Origin: Pseudomonas putida
GTDB lineage: Bacteria > Pseudomonadota > Gammaproteobacteria > Pseudomonadales > Pseudomonadaceae
DNA: 64,000 bases
Assembly: GCF_025905425.1 (NCBI RefSeq)
Contig: NZ_CP109603.1
Span: 3,236,001-3,300,000, forward strand
Reading direction: 5' to 3'
Part shown: piece by piece, positions 39,597-48,827 of the stretch
How the letters are laid out: each line of letters starts with the position of its first letter
Numbering within the stretch: position 1 is the stretch's first letter
Translations under genes and position numbers: made by a program
The notes under the pieces: generated by a model
What the model was told of the DNA's origin: nothing
Database searches by the model: none
The model's input: the letters and a program-made list of their open reading frames with translations, nothing else

Positions 39597-40405
39597 GCCT
39601 TGAAGGCAAAGTCGCAATCGTAACGGGCAGCACACAAGGGCTGGGATTCGATATCGCCCGGGTCATGATTGCCCAGGGTGCGGAAGTCATGCTTGTCGGT
39701 CGCAGCGGCGTCGCGGGTCGCCAACTTGCCGAATCACTCGGTCCATTGGCTGCGTTTACCCAATGTGACGTCGAAAACGACGAGGACATCGATGCCTGCA
39801 TCGACAACACGCTCCGCCTGTTCGGAAAGATAGACATTCTGGTCAACAACGCCTGCATCTACGACGATCAAGGTCTCCAGTCCACGCGTGAGGCGTGGCA
39901 CAAGAGCCTAAATGTCAACGTTGTGTCCGCCGCCATGTTCGTTCAGAAAGTGGCGCCTCTGCTCCCGCCAGGTAGCACGATCATCAATATCACCAGCACC
40001 GGCGGGAAGTTCGGGGCAGCCGGAAGAGCGCTTTACCCAGCGTCCAAAGCAGCCATGTTACAGCTGACGAAAAACTTCGCCGTCAGCCTGGCCGACCTGG
40101 GGATTCGTGTGCTCAGCGTCTCGCCTGCCTGGACATGGTCACCCAGTGTCGCCCTGCTGACAGATAACGATATCACGCTGGCAGACAAGGTCGGTGCCGA
40201 GTTCCATCCGCTCGGGCGCGTAGGCCGTGGAGATGAAGTTGGCAATGTGGTGGCGTTTCTATGCTCGGCCGGCGCTTCCTGGATGACGGGTGTCGATGTC
40301 CCGGTCGACGGCGGCTTCTCGATTCTCGGCCCTGATAGGGGGCTTTCTCCGCGTGTCTGGTTCCAGCGTCATACCGATTCCAAATCAGCCGACCAAGAGG
40401 AATAA
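39593..40405 (+). CDS. Short-chain dehydrogenase/reductase
   Basis: 270 residues, classical SDR. Cofactor motif TGSTQGLG (about 12-19), NNA in ILVNNACIY, catalytic Ser in INITSTGG and YPASK (about 147), and DVPVDGGF near the end. In an oxygenase operon the expected role is oxidation of a cis-diol or hydroxyl product with NAD(P)+. The start overlaps the preceding stop in ATGA. Confidence 0.92.
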   Translation: MSLEGKVAIVTGSTQGLGFDIARVMIAQGAEVMLVGRSGVAGRQLAESLGPLAAFTQCDVENDEDIDACIDNTLRLFGKIDILVNNACIYDDQGLQSTREAWHKSLNVNVVSAAMFVQKVAPLLPPGSTIINITSTGGKFGAAGRALYPASKAAMLQLTKNFAVSLADLGIRVLSVSPAWTWSPSVALLTDNDITLADKVGAEFHPLGRVGRGDEVGNVVAFLCSAGASWMTGVDVPVDGGFSILGPDRGLSPRVWFQRHTDSKSADQEE

Positions 40406-40408
40406 ACA

Positions 40409-41644
40409 ATGGGCGAATTTATCGATGTTCAAACGCGGGACAACGCGCAGACATTTCGCGCATACCTGGCGGTTCCAGCGAGTGGCAGCGGCCCCGGTCT
40501 GGTGATGGGGCAGGAGATCTTCGGCATCAACGCAAACATGCGCGCCGTCGCAGACCACTATGCAGAAGAAGGCTACGTCGTTCTGGTCCCTGATCTGTTC
40601 TGGAGAATGGAGCGGAACGTGGACCTAGGCTACACCCAGGAAGACTTCGCGAAAGCCATCGACCTGTTCCAGCGCATGGACGTGGACCTGGCCGTCAACG
40701 ATATCGCCGCCTGCTTCGCCCGGCTCGAAACGATGAGTCAGGTCAAAGGTAACGGCCTGGGCTACGTCGGGTTCTGCATGGGCGGAAAGCTGGCCTACCT
40801 GACGGCAACACGGACCAACGCTGCCTGCTCCGTGGGCTACTACGGCATGGGGATTGAAAACTATCTGGATGAGGTCGCCCAGATCGAAGGTCGTCTCGTG
40901 CTGCACTTCGCTGAAAACGATGATTACTGTGATGTGAACGCGCGTGATCAGATCTCGGCCGCCCTGAAAGGCAACACCAGCGCCGAGATGTACGTCTACC
41001 CCGGTGTCGGTCATGCGTTCGCCAGGGCCGGAAGCAACCACTTCGACAAGCCCGCTGCACTGATGGCTCACGAGCGAACCATTGCGGCCTTGAAGCGCGA
41101 GATCGGTCCGCATTTCAATCTTTCAGACCTGTGGGACGAGCACGTCAAGCACGAGTTCGAAACCCGCGACGTCCCCGCGACAATGGCCACGATGGTCGCT
41201 GAACCCTATGTCAATCACATCCCGACCATGACCGGGGGCGTCGGAAGCAAGCAGCTCAGCCGCTTCTATCAACATCACTTCGTTCACGGCAATCCACCTG
41301 ACATGAAGCTCATTCCGCTCTCGCGCACGGTGGGTGCCCTTCAGATTGTCGATGAATTCATCATGAGTTTTACCCACACCACCGAAATCGACTGGCTGCT
41401 CCCGAACGTCGCCCCGACCGGCAAATATGTTGAGATACCCATGCTGGGCGTCGTGAGATTTCGTGGTGACAAGCTCTACCACGAACACATCTACTGGGAC
41501 CAGGCCAGCATACTGGTTCAGGTCGGTCTGTTGAACCCTGAGGGGCTGCCTGTCGCCGGCGTCGTTACCGCTCAGAAGCTGCTCGACGAAACGCTTCCTT
41601 CCAACACGATGATGAACAACTGGAAGAACAGCGAACCGGTCTGA
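40409..41644 (+). CDS. Dienelactone hydrolase fused to a C-terminal SnoaL-like domain
   Basis: 411 residues, about 170 longer than classical dienelactone hydrolases. The N-terminal 1-235 is the alpha/beta-hydrolase: GQEIFGIN, nucleophile Cys in YVGFCMGGKLAY (about 122), Asp in ENDDYCD and His in GVGHAFAR (about 200). Residues from about 245 to 400 (LSRFYQHHFVHGNPPDMKLIPLSRTVG, VDEFIMSFTHTTEIDWLLP) resemble SnoaL/NTF2-like domains. It could open a lactone or lactam intermediate, with the second domain acting on the same intermediate. Three bases separate it from the SDR gene. Confidence 0.85.
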   Translation: MGEFIDVQTRDNAQTFRAYLAVPASGSGPGLVMGQEIFGINANMRAVADHYAEEGYVVLVPDLFWRMERNVDLGYTQEDFAKAIDLFQRMDVDLAVNDIAACFARLETMSQVKGNGLGYVGFCMGGKLAYLTATRTNAACSVGYYGMGIENYLDEVAQIEGRLVLHFAENDDYCDVNARDQISAALKGNTSAEMYVYPGVGHAFARAGSNHFDKPAALMAHERTIAALKREIGPHFNLSDLWDEHVKHEFETRDVPATMATMVAEPYVNHIPTMTGGVGSKQLSRFYQHHFVHGNPPDMKLIPLSRTVGALQIVDEFIMSFTHTTEIDWLLPNVAPTGKYVEIPMLGVVRFRGDKLYHEHIYWDQASILVQVGLLNPEGLPVAGVVTAQKLLDETLPSNTMMNNWKNSEPV

Positions 41645-41748
41645 CCTGACCGGTTACGCTCCGCCGCCTCATCGACCTTGATAACAAGAACACCGTGGCT
41701 TATGCCCGGCATTAAAAACAGGCACTTTAAAAACATAGGTAGCGTGCA

Positions 41749-43215
41749 ATGAGTGACTTGACCACGAGCAACCTGAAAACCTACTACCCGTACATCAATG
41801 GCAAGTCTTGGGAAAGCGACAATCAACCCGAGCAGATCGTACTTAACCCCTACAACCAGTCAGCGATTGCGCGCGTCAAGCTGGCAACGGCTGCCGACAT
41901 CGACGCTGCGATTGCCGTCGCGCACGAAGCTCAGAAAGCCTGGGGCAAAACGCTCGCCAAAGAGCGTGAAGCCATTCTGTGCCGTGCGGCAGACATCATT
42001 GAACGGCGCCGTAGCGACATCGCAAAAATCCTCATCGAAGAAGGCGGCAATGTCTTCGGCAAGGCCATGTTCGAATGCGATTACATGATCAGTACCTTCC
42101 GCATCGCTGCCGGCCAGGCGCGTGATGTTCGTGGGGAAACGATGCCGGCAGACGCACCTGGCCGCATCTCGATGTCTTTCCGTCAGCCGCTCGGCGTCAT
42201 CGCAGGCGTAGGCCCGTTCAACGCTCCACTGCTGTTGAACGGGAAAAAGCTCGCCCCGGCATTGGCAGCCGGTAACGCCTTCCTGCTCAAACCGGCTCCG
42301 CAGACGCCACTCATCGGGCTTCTGTTCGCCGAAATTCTGGAAGAAGCAGGTGTACCACCCGGCGTGTTCAACGTGCTGCCTACCACCAACGAAGCGCTCG
42401 GGGATAAGTTCTTTTCCGATAAACGCGTCAAGATGGTCACGTTCACCGGCTCAGCGAAAGTCGGGCAATACCTGTCCGAACTTGCTGGGAAATTCCAGAA
42501 GCGCATCGTGCTGGAGTTGGGCGGCAAGAGCCCGATCGTGGTGCTTCAGGACGCTGATCTGGAATACGCCGTGCGTGCGGCAGCCTTTGGCATTTTCTTC
42601 AACCAGGGCCAGGTCTGCATGGCCAACTCGCGCATCGTCGTCGAAGCACCTTTGTATGACCGTTTTTGCACGGCGTTCGCCGAGAAAGTTCGTGGCATCC
42701 GCACCGGCGATCCAACGGATGTCTCGACCATCGTTGGGCCGCTCATCAACCCTCGCCAGTGCGAATTCATACGTGGCCAGATCGACGACGCGCTGAGCAA
42801 AGGCGCGAAGCTTTTGACCGGCGGCGATTACCAAGGCAATGTTTTCCAGCCCTCGGTGCTCACGGATGTCACCCCGACAATGAATGTCTACAACGAGGAA
42901 ACCTTCGGTCCTCTGGTGTCCATCTACAAAGCCAGGGATTACGAACACGCGGTCGAGCTGGCGAACGATACGTCCTATGGTCTTTCATCGGGCATCGTGA
43001 CCAACGACTTGCAGAAGGCGTTCGACTTCGCGCTGCGCATAGAAGCGGGGTCGGTTCACATCAACGACAACTCGTTTGACGACGATCCCAATGCCCCTTT
43101 CGGTGGCTTCAAGGACAGCGGTTATGGCAAGGAGAACGGTCGATACTCCGTGCATGACATGACCGAACTCAAATGGGTCACGCTCCAACTGGGCGAGCGG
43201 GCATTCCCTATTTGA
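41749..43215 (+). CDS. Aldehyde dehydrogenase (aromatic-aldehyde type)
   Basis: 488 residues, NAD(P)+-dependent ALDH superfamily. Asn in VGPFNAPLLL (about 155), TFTGSAKVGQ, general base Glu in LELGGKSP (about 254), nucleophile Cys in NQGQVCMANS (about 288), EETFGPL. It resembles benzaldehyde/vanillin/salicylaldehyde dehydrogenases. The 104-bp gap after the hydrolase may hold a promoter. It closes the second operon and would oxidise an aldehyde from the upper pathway. Confidence 0.9.
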   Translation: MSDLTTSNLKTYYPYINGKSWESDNQPEQIVLNPYNQSAIARVKLATAADIDAAIAVAHEAQKAWGKTLAKEREAILCRAADIIERRRSDIAKILIEEGGNVFGKAMFECDYMISTFRIAAGQARDVRGETMPADAPGRISMSFRQPLGVIAGVGPFNAPLLLNGKKLAPALAAGNAFLLKPAPQTPLIGLLFAEILEEAGVPPGVFNVLPTTNEALGDKFFSDKRVKMVTFTGSAKVGQYLSELAGKFQKRIVLELGGKSPIVVLQDADLEYAVRAAAFGIFFNQGQVCMANSRIVVEAPLYDRFCTAFAEKVRGIRTGDPTDVSTIVGPLINPRQCEFIRGQIDDALSKGAKLLTGGDYQGNVFQPSVLTDVTPTMNVYNEETFGPLVSIYKARDYEHAVELANDTSYGLSSGIVTNDLQKAFDFALRIEAGSVHINDNSFDDDPNAPFGGFKDSGYGKENGRYSVHDMTELKWVTLQLGERAFPI

Positions 43216-43229
43216 TACCGGACAGTTTT

Positions 43230-43260
43230 CAACGCCCCATCAGCCATTGGTGGGGCGTTG
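43230..43260. terminator. Hairpin between convergent ALDH and chemoreceptor genes
   Basis: CAACGCCCCA/TGGGGCGTTG, 10-bp perfect stem between the two stops; no long T-run. Confidence 0.65.
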
Positions 43261-43265
43261 ATCCA

Positions 43266-45410
43266 TCAGACCCTGAATTGCTGCATGACCCCACCTTGAT
43301 AATCGGCCAGCTCATTGAGCTGTTCACTCACTTGCGCCGACTGCTGTGCCTGCCCTGACAGTGACTCGGTCACGTCACGAATCGCCTCGACGTTGCGATT
43401 GATCTCCGCCGCTACACTGCTTTGTTCTTCAGCGGCGCTGGCGATCTGCAGGTTCATTTCAGTGATCAGAATGACCGCCTCACCGATACGCTCCAGCGCG
43501 TTTGCGGCTTGTTGGGCTTGAACCACATTGTGCTGCGCAAGGTCATGACTGCTGTGCATGGCCTGACTGACATCACGGGTTCCCGATTGCAGGTTTTCGA
43601 TCACCTGACGGATTTCTTCGACAGAGTCCTGGGTGCGGCGTGCGAGGTTGCGGACCTCATCGGCGACAACGGCAAAACCGCGCCCCGCTTCACCGGCACG
43701 CGCAGCCTCGATGGCCGCGTTGAGGGCTAGCAGATTGGTCTGCCCGGCGATGGCGCAAATCACTTCGAGCACCGAGCCGATCTGGTCGCTGCTCTTTGCC
43801 AGATTCTCCAATTTCTGCATCGCCAGATTCAGATCCTCAGCCAAGGCATCGATCGCAGTTGTGGTCTGGAAGATCACTTCCAGGCCCTGCTTGCTGGCCT
43901 GATCGGCATACCCCGCCGCCTCGCAGGCCTGGGCTGCACTATTCGCGGACGCACTCGCCGCAGCGGACATCTCATGCAGAGCGGTCGCGACCTGGTCGAT
44001 CCTGCCGAACTGCTGCTGCATCCCTTCACTGGTCAGTCGAGCGATCTGCGCTGACTGATCGGCGGTCTGGCGAGCGTCCTGTACCGAGCCCTGAACTTGT
44101 GCGATGACGGGCTGCAACTTGTCGAGAAAGCGATTAAACGCATGGGCCAGGCGCCCTAACTCATCAAGGCGCGAATAGCTCAGTCGACGGGTCAGATCGC
44201 CCTCACCCTCAGCGATGTCTTCAAGCATGGCGGCCAGACTGAGCAAGGGCCGGGTCACGCCACGTGCGGTCAGCCAGATCAAAAGTATCCCGAAGACAGC
44301 GGCCAGGGTGCCTGATCCGAGTTCCAGCACAGAACCGCGCAAACGTGCGGCGTCCAGTTCCGCTCGCAACACATCGACGGGGGCCAGAAGCACTTTTTGC
44401 GGCACACTCAGCAACACCCCCCACGCCTTGCTGCCTGCAATCGGCTCCAACGGTTCGAGCACTGTGATATGCCGACTGTCCTTGAATGTGTGGGACTGGG
44501 TCTGACCCAGCCTCTGGAGAATCTCCTGAGCCTTGTCAGGTTGCATCTGTTGCAACGCACTACCCAGCTTGCTCGCGTCCTGACTGTTGCCCGCGATCAG
44601 CCCCGACGGACTGAGGATGCTGATTTGGCCTTCCCCGCCATACAGCTTACGGCTATCGGCCACCGCATTTCTCTGCAAACTGTTGAGGCTCACATCCAAG
44701 CCGAGTACTGCGATGATGTGGCCGTTCTCGATCAGCGGAAAAGTGATGCTGGTGACCAACTCTCGATCGTCTGTAGTGCCGTCGAAGTAAGGGTCCAGCA
44801 CACATAACTTGTGGCTGACACGAGAACAGGTGAAGAACGTATTGAACGGGCTGCCACCGGGGCCAGGCGAAATGTCGGCGAGCAGTTTTTCGTCCCCCAG
44901 CATCGCCTGCAGCGTGCCGTTTTTTTGATGGACCCAATACTGCGCAAAACGGCCCAGTTCGTTGCTGCCCATTGCCTCTTGGCCGACAAAATCAATATCG
45001 TGGCCGTCCAGTGCATTAGGCTCGAAAATGACAAACAGCCCGTGCAACTCGGGCCTTTTTTCCAGAGACGTGCGCAGGACCGCGGAGAGCTGGGTGCGTA
45101 ACGCACTGTGCGTTATCTCTCCTCGGGCTGCGCGCTCTCGCAGGTCGAGCAGAAAACGCGCGACCCCCTCGCCATACTCATAGGTGCGCATGAACGACTT
45201 CTGGATCTGCAACGCCTGAAACTTGCCCTCGGCCTGCAATTTTTGCTCTGCGGCCTCGGCCAGCATCTGGCTGCTCGACGCCATGACATCTGCCGTGCTG
45301 AGATCACTACGGTAGAGGGACAGGCTGACCAATAAAGCTACGACGGCTATCAAACAGAGGCTGGCGAGCAATGTGATTTTGCTTTTTATAGTCATAGAAC
45401 TGATGCGCAT
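43266..45410 (-). CDS. Methyl-accepting chemotaxis protein with double-Cache ligand domain
   Basis: 714 residues. TM1 at about 10-32, a periplasmic domain of about 325 residues with dCache features (VIFEPNALDG, YFDGTTDDRELVTSITFPLIENGHIIAVLGLDVSL), TM2 at about 360-380, HAMP, and a signalling domain with the invariant hairpin tip (EVICAIAGQTNLLALNAAIEAARAGEAGRGFAVVADEVRNLARR region, about 548-590). No C-terminal CheR pentapeptide. ATG at 45410 has AGAAGGG upstream and is preferred over a GTG at 45416. Placement in the island suggests it senses the pathway substrate. Confidence 0.9.
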   Translation of the reverse strand: MRISSMTIKSKITLLASLCLIAVVALLVSLSLYRSDLSTADVMASSSQMLAEAAEQKLQAEGKFQALQIQKSFMRTYEYGEGVARFLLDLRERAARGEITHSALRTQLSAVLRTSLEKRPELHGLFVIFEPNALDGHDIDFVGQEAMGSNELGRFAQYWVHQKNGTLQAMLGDEKLLADISPGPGGSPFNTFFTCSRVSHKLCVLDPYFDGTTDDRELVTSITFPLIENGHIIAVLGLDVSLNSLQRNAVADSRKLYGGEGQISILSPSGLIAGNSQDASKLGSALQQMQPDKAQEILQRLGQTQSHTFKDSRHITVLEPLEPIAGSKAWGVLLSVPQKVLLAPVDVLRAELDAARLRGSVLELGSGTLAAVFGILLIWLTARGVTRPLLSLAAMLEDIAEGEGDLTRRLSYSRLDELGRLAHAFNRFLDKLQPVIAQVQGSVQDARQTADQSAQIARLTSEGMQQQFGRIDQVATALHEMSAAASASANSAAQACEAAGYADQASKQGLEVIFQTTTAIDALAEDLNLAMQKLENLAKSSDQIGSVLEVICAIAGQTNLLALNAAIEAARAGEAGRGFAVVADEVRNLARRTQDSVEEIRQVIENLQSGTRDVSQAMHSSHDLAQHNVVQAQQAANALERIGEAVILITEMNLQIASAAEEQSSVAAEINRNVEAIRDVTESLSGQAQQSAQVSEQLNELADYQGGVMQQFRV

Positions 45411-46330
45411 GGGCACGCCCTTCTGTCAGTTGGCGTTAGGAGGAGGCGGGTGGCGCTCGCCACCCGCCGAAGATCAGAACATCGTGGTGAGGATCAACTG
45501 TGCGCAGAGGTTTCTGTCGTTATTACCGACCGAGTACCACCGCTCTCCGCATTTTTATCCGGCAGAAGCGTGCTCTCATGACACTTTGGACCACACGTCG
45601 AGACGGCCTGCAAGTGAACATAAGAGACTTGATACATTGAAACGAGAACAGTCACCCATAGGCATACGCGAGAACGGGTTGCACACGTCTCAGGCGTGCA
45701 ACCCAAACCCTTGAATGATTCAGATGAGAACTGTTCGAAGCGACAACGCCTGCCAATAAATTCAACAACACAACTTCTTCTTATCGCACACCGATTCAAT
45801 ATGACCCCACCATCTCTGTCTATCCACTTTGTAGTTGAATCTAGTCCTTATAGTCAGTCTGGCTTGTCTTGTTACACATATAAACAATAGCCATTTTATG
45901 GAACGTGCTTTATTGGAGCAGCAACAGGTGTGACTGACGCAATCATTTGCCAAGCCTCTACCAGACTTTATGTCTGCGATATCTAAACTTTTCGGATACT
46001 GCAAATATTGCAAAAGTTAATGAGTTCATCAAACGAATGGCATTCGGTTCGTTTAGCGCCATAAAGGTGCATGCTTCGCTTCAAGGGCGCCTGGCACAGC
46101 GTCTGATCGTGCGGCTCCAGGAGGACGATCTGGAATACGCCGTGTGTGAAAAACGAAATGTCGATGTACGCTCCGAACATGAAGCGCTGGCGCCACATCC
46201 TGCATCTGTAGGATGGTAATTCGCCCATTCTGGCGACCATAATCCGATCAGGCCCTGCCCCGTTCATCGAATACCCGGCCTGAATAACCTGTGACGAAAA
46301 ATAATAAGAACGTCCCACAGAGGAATCCCC
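45411..46330. other. 920-bp AT-richer gap without recognisable gene
   Basis: Upstream region of both the chemoreceptor and the LuxR-type regulator. Short open frames exist on both strands but none shows a recognisable family or a good ribosome site. A hairpin with 9-bp arms (GGGTTGCAC at 45676 and its inverse ending at 45704) is the only clear structure. Possibly decayed insertion-sequence or gene material. Confidence 0.5.
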
Positions 46331-47302
46331 ATGAACCGCGATGAACACGTTGGCCTGTTGCAGGCTTTCAGCAGCCTGACTCTGGATTTTCAGCGCCTGG
46401 CGCAGCACGAGGATATAGAGCACTTCCACCAACGCGCCCTGGAACGGATCAGCCAACTGATTGCTTTCGACAGCGCATGGTGGGGGCGCGCAGCGATGAT
46501 CGATGGTTTGCCGGAAGAGCACAGCCCCCATTTCTACAACTTGCCACCGAGCTACCTGTCGGATTGGCATTCTATCCGCCACCTCGACGTGACAGTGGAA
46601 CGGGTCCACAAGACGCCAGGTCAGGCCGTGATTGTGGACATGCGCGATCCCTCCAATGGCCCGGGCCTAAACTGGCTGGGCGAGCGCTATGGCATTGGTC
46701 AATGGATGTGCGTGGTGTACGTTGACCCGCAAACCAATCTCAGCGATCACCTTGCCCTTTACCGCAGCCCCAACGCACCTCGGTTCAACGAACTGGACTG
46801 CCAAATCCTCAACAACTTGATGTTGCATCTGGTAGCCGCCGTGTCGGCAAATCAGATCCGCACGTTAGTGGCCATGCGCGAGACCTTGACCAGCCCGCGC
46901 AACCTGGCCCTGGCAGTGTGTGACCCGCGCGGGGTATTGCAATGTGCCGAAGGCGGATTCGTCGACCTGCTACTCAAGGAATGGCCGCGCTGGAGCGGCC
47001 CCACCCTCCCCGTTACGCTGGATGAGTGTGGCCATGTAGGTAAGCTGGTGCATATCGAAGCGTTGCCCGTGGGCAACCAGTTCCTGCTGGCTGCGCGAAT
47101 CAACCGTGGGCTTCCTCAGCTCAGCCCCAGAGAAAACGACGTCGCCCAAGGGTTTGGCGAAGGCAGGACCTATAAAGAAATCGCCCGGGCTCTAGGTTTA
47201 TCACCCAATACCGTGCGCCACCATATTCGGGCCATCTACGGCAAGCTCGGGGTAAAGGACAAGGCGCGCATCGCGCACTTGTTACATGCCCCTCCTGACT
47301 GA
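46331..47302 (+). CDS. LuxR-family transcriptional regulator
   Basis: 323 residues. C-terminal LuxR/NarL HTH (about 265-318): LSPRENDVAQGFGEGRTYKEIARALGLSPNTVRHHIRAIYGKLGVKDKARIAHLL segment. The N-terminal 250 residues (FDSAWWGRAAMI, MCVVYVDPQTNLSDHLALYRS) look like a GAF-type sensory region rather than an acyl-homoserine-lactone domain or a receiver. AGAGGAA lies upstream. It probably controls the MFS and outer-membrane genes that follow, whose promoter regions are duplicates of each other. Confidence 0.87.
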   Translation: MNRDEHVGLLQAFSSLTLDFQRLAQHEDIEHFHQRALERISQLIAFDSAWWGRAAMIDGLPEEHSPHFYNLPPSYLSDWHSIRHLDVTVERVHKTPGQAVIVDMRDPSNGPGLNWLGERYGIGQWMCVVYVDPQTNLSDHLALYRSPNAPRFNELDCQILNNLMLHLVAAVSANQIRTLVAMRETLTSPRNLALAVCDPRGVLQCAEGGFVDLLLKEWPRWSGPTLPVTLDECGHVGKLVHIEALPVGNQFLLAARINRGLPQLSPRENDVAQGFGEGRTYKEIARALGLSPNTVRHHIRAIYGKLGVKDKARIAHLLHAPPD

Positions 47303-47410
47303 TCACCTCTCTTTATTCAGCTTCTTTTTGTGCTGTCACTTTGACGGCCACGGGCGCGTATTGCCCATTTTTTAACCGCTGCATACAGGCGATCCAATCG
47401 CCTAAACAAA
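47286..47410 (+). repeat. Duplicated promoter segment, copy A
   Basis: From the last codons of the luxR-type gene through the intergenic region to the MFS leader. About 80% alike to 48678-48806 by eye, including TTCTTTTTGTGCTGTC and CACGGGCGCGTATTGCCC; GGGC-N7-GCCC at 47352-47366 is a candidate operator. Confidence 0.8.
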
Positions 47411-47431
47411 AACTTGTCCCGGAGCAGCTTC

Positions 47432-48604
47432 ATGACCTCTTCAATCAACACCGTGCACCCACAGCAAACCACTCATACCCGCCACTGGTCTCTGCTGGCC
47501 GCTATCGTCCTGGTTGCGGCCCTCACACCGTCCATACTGCTGACCGCCCCTGCAGTGGCCGCGCAACTTGCCAGTCAGTGGGGTCTGAATCCAGACCAGA
47601 TTGGCAACCTCTTCATGGCAGAACTGGGGGCCATGGGCCTTGCCGGGGTGCCCGCATTTTGGTGGCTCAAGCGCGTTGACTTGCGCAAAGCCGCTTGCAT
47701 TTCAGGCCTGGTGTTCATCATCGGTAATCTAATTTCCGCAGTCATCGCGGATTACAACACATTGATGGCATTGCGATTCTTCACCGCACTCGGCGGTGGC
47801 TCGTTGATGATCATATGCATGTCCACCGCGGCTTCACTGCCCAATGCGAACAGGGTCTACGGGCTCTGGTTGCTGGGTCAGCTGATGGTGGGCGCTATTG
47901 GCTTGCAGGTTCTTCCAATACTGTTCCAGCACTATGGCCTGGCGGCGTGTTACATCGCTCTGGCTGCTTTGATGGCGGTGGTATTGCCTCTGGTACGCGC
48001 CTTCCCTGCCAGCATTTCCAGCACCAAGATAATCTCCACTCCCGAATTGAACAAAAGCAAGGTCACCCTGGGGTTGCTGGCCATTTTCTGTTTCTACCTC
48101 AGCTTGAGCGGCGTATGGACGTTCATTGGCTCGATCGGCTCTTCGGCTTCGCTCAACGCTCAGGACACCGGAGAAATTCTGGCCATCGCCACCGTGATGG
48201 GCATCATTGGCGCCGGCTGTGCCGCAGTGATCGGCGACCGGTTACCGCGATCGTTGTTGCTGATCATCGGCTATGCAGTAATGGCCGCAGCGGTTTTGAT
48301 GTTGCAGGGGCAACCCGACCTGCTCCGCTTCACCATCGCAGCCCTCGCATTCAAGTTCACCTGGACATTCGTCGTGCCACTGCTACTTGCCCGCATCAAC
48401 GAACTGGCACCCAGCGGTAGCTTGATGAACGCAGCCAACCTGGTGATCGCCAGTGCCGTTGCCATTGGTCCAGGCATTGCCGGACATCTGATACAAAACA
48501 GTGGCGGTTACTACTCGACGCTCGTCAGCGCGACCGTTCTGACGCTGTTTTCGCTTGCGCTGATTCTCATCAGCCGCTCGAAAAAAGGTCAGGATAATGC
48601 GTGA
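47432..48604 (+). CDS. MFS transporter
   Basis: 390 residues, 12 predicted membrane helices of the major facilitator superfamily (HWSLLAAIVLVAALTPSILL as TM1; MALRFFTALGGGSLMIICMSTAASL; GLLAIFCFYLSLSGVWTFIGSIG). The start has CGGAG 6-9 bases upstream; an earlier TTG is in frame but not preferred. It is bracketed by two copies of the same promoter/luxR-3' segment, suggesting arrival or origin by duplication. Substrate unknown; context suggests uptake of an aromatic or N-acyl compound. Confidence 0.85.
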   Translation: MTSSINTVHPQQTTHTRHWSLLAAIVLVAALTPSILLTAPAVAAQLASQWGLNPDQIGNLFMAELGAMGLAGVPAFWWLKRVDLRKAACISGLVFIIGNLISAVIADYNTLMALRFFTALGGGSLMIICMSTAASLPNANRVYGLWLLGQLMVGAIGLQVLPILFQHYGLAACYIALAALMAVVLPLVRAFPASISSTKIISTPELNKSKVTLGLLAIFCFYLSLSGVWTFIGSIGSSASLNAQDTGEILAIATVMGIIGAGCAAVIGDRLPRSLLLIIGYAVMAAAVLMLQGQPDLLRFTIAALAFKFTWTFVVPLLLARINELAPSGSLMNAANLVIASAVAIGPGIAGHLIQNSGGYYSTLVSATVLTLFSLALILISRSKKGQDNA

Positions 48605-48620
48605 TTCTGCCCATGACACG

Positions 48621-48695
48621 GGCCTGACCGATAACGAAATCGCTCGCGACCCGGGTTCATCGCTCCATACCGTGCGGCACGCGCCTCCCGACTGA
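48621..48695 (+). pseudogene. Remnant of the luxR-type gene 3' end (duplicate)
   Basis: 25 codons reading GLTDNEIARDPGSSLHTVRHAPPD and stop. They align with GRTYKEIARALGLSPNTVRH of the intact regulator and then jump to its last residues HAPPD, i.e. an internal deletion of about 21 codons. It is followed by promoter copy B. Confidence 0.75.
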
Positions 48696-48806
48696 CTCCT
48701 TCTCTTTCTTCACGTTCTTTTTGTGCTGTCGCTCTGACGGTCACGGGCGCGTATTGCCCATTTTTCAACTGCCAAGTACAGGCGATGCCATCACCGAAAC
48801 AACAAC
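48678..48806 (+). repeat. Duplicated promoter segment, copy B
   Basis: Counterpart of 47286-47410, upstream of the outer-membrane channel gene. It shares the candidate operator GGGC-N7-GCCC at 48745-48759. Its presence suggests that both downstream genes respond to the same regulator. Confidence 0.8.
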
Positions 48807-48827
48807 TAAAACACGAGAGGCCTTTAT

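Noticed and set aside
36171..43215. Assignment of the second oxygenase operon as the iac (indole-3-acetate) cluster
   Set aside because: No iacA-like flavin monooxygenase, iacB, iacH amidase or MarR-type iacR is present; only the oxygenase, reductase and SDR types are shared.
45947..46609. Frames of 90 and 208 codons in the chemoreceptor/LuxR gap on either strand
   Set aside because: No recognisable domain, poor starts, and the longer one overlaps the luxR-type gene; treated as non-coding.
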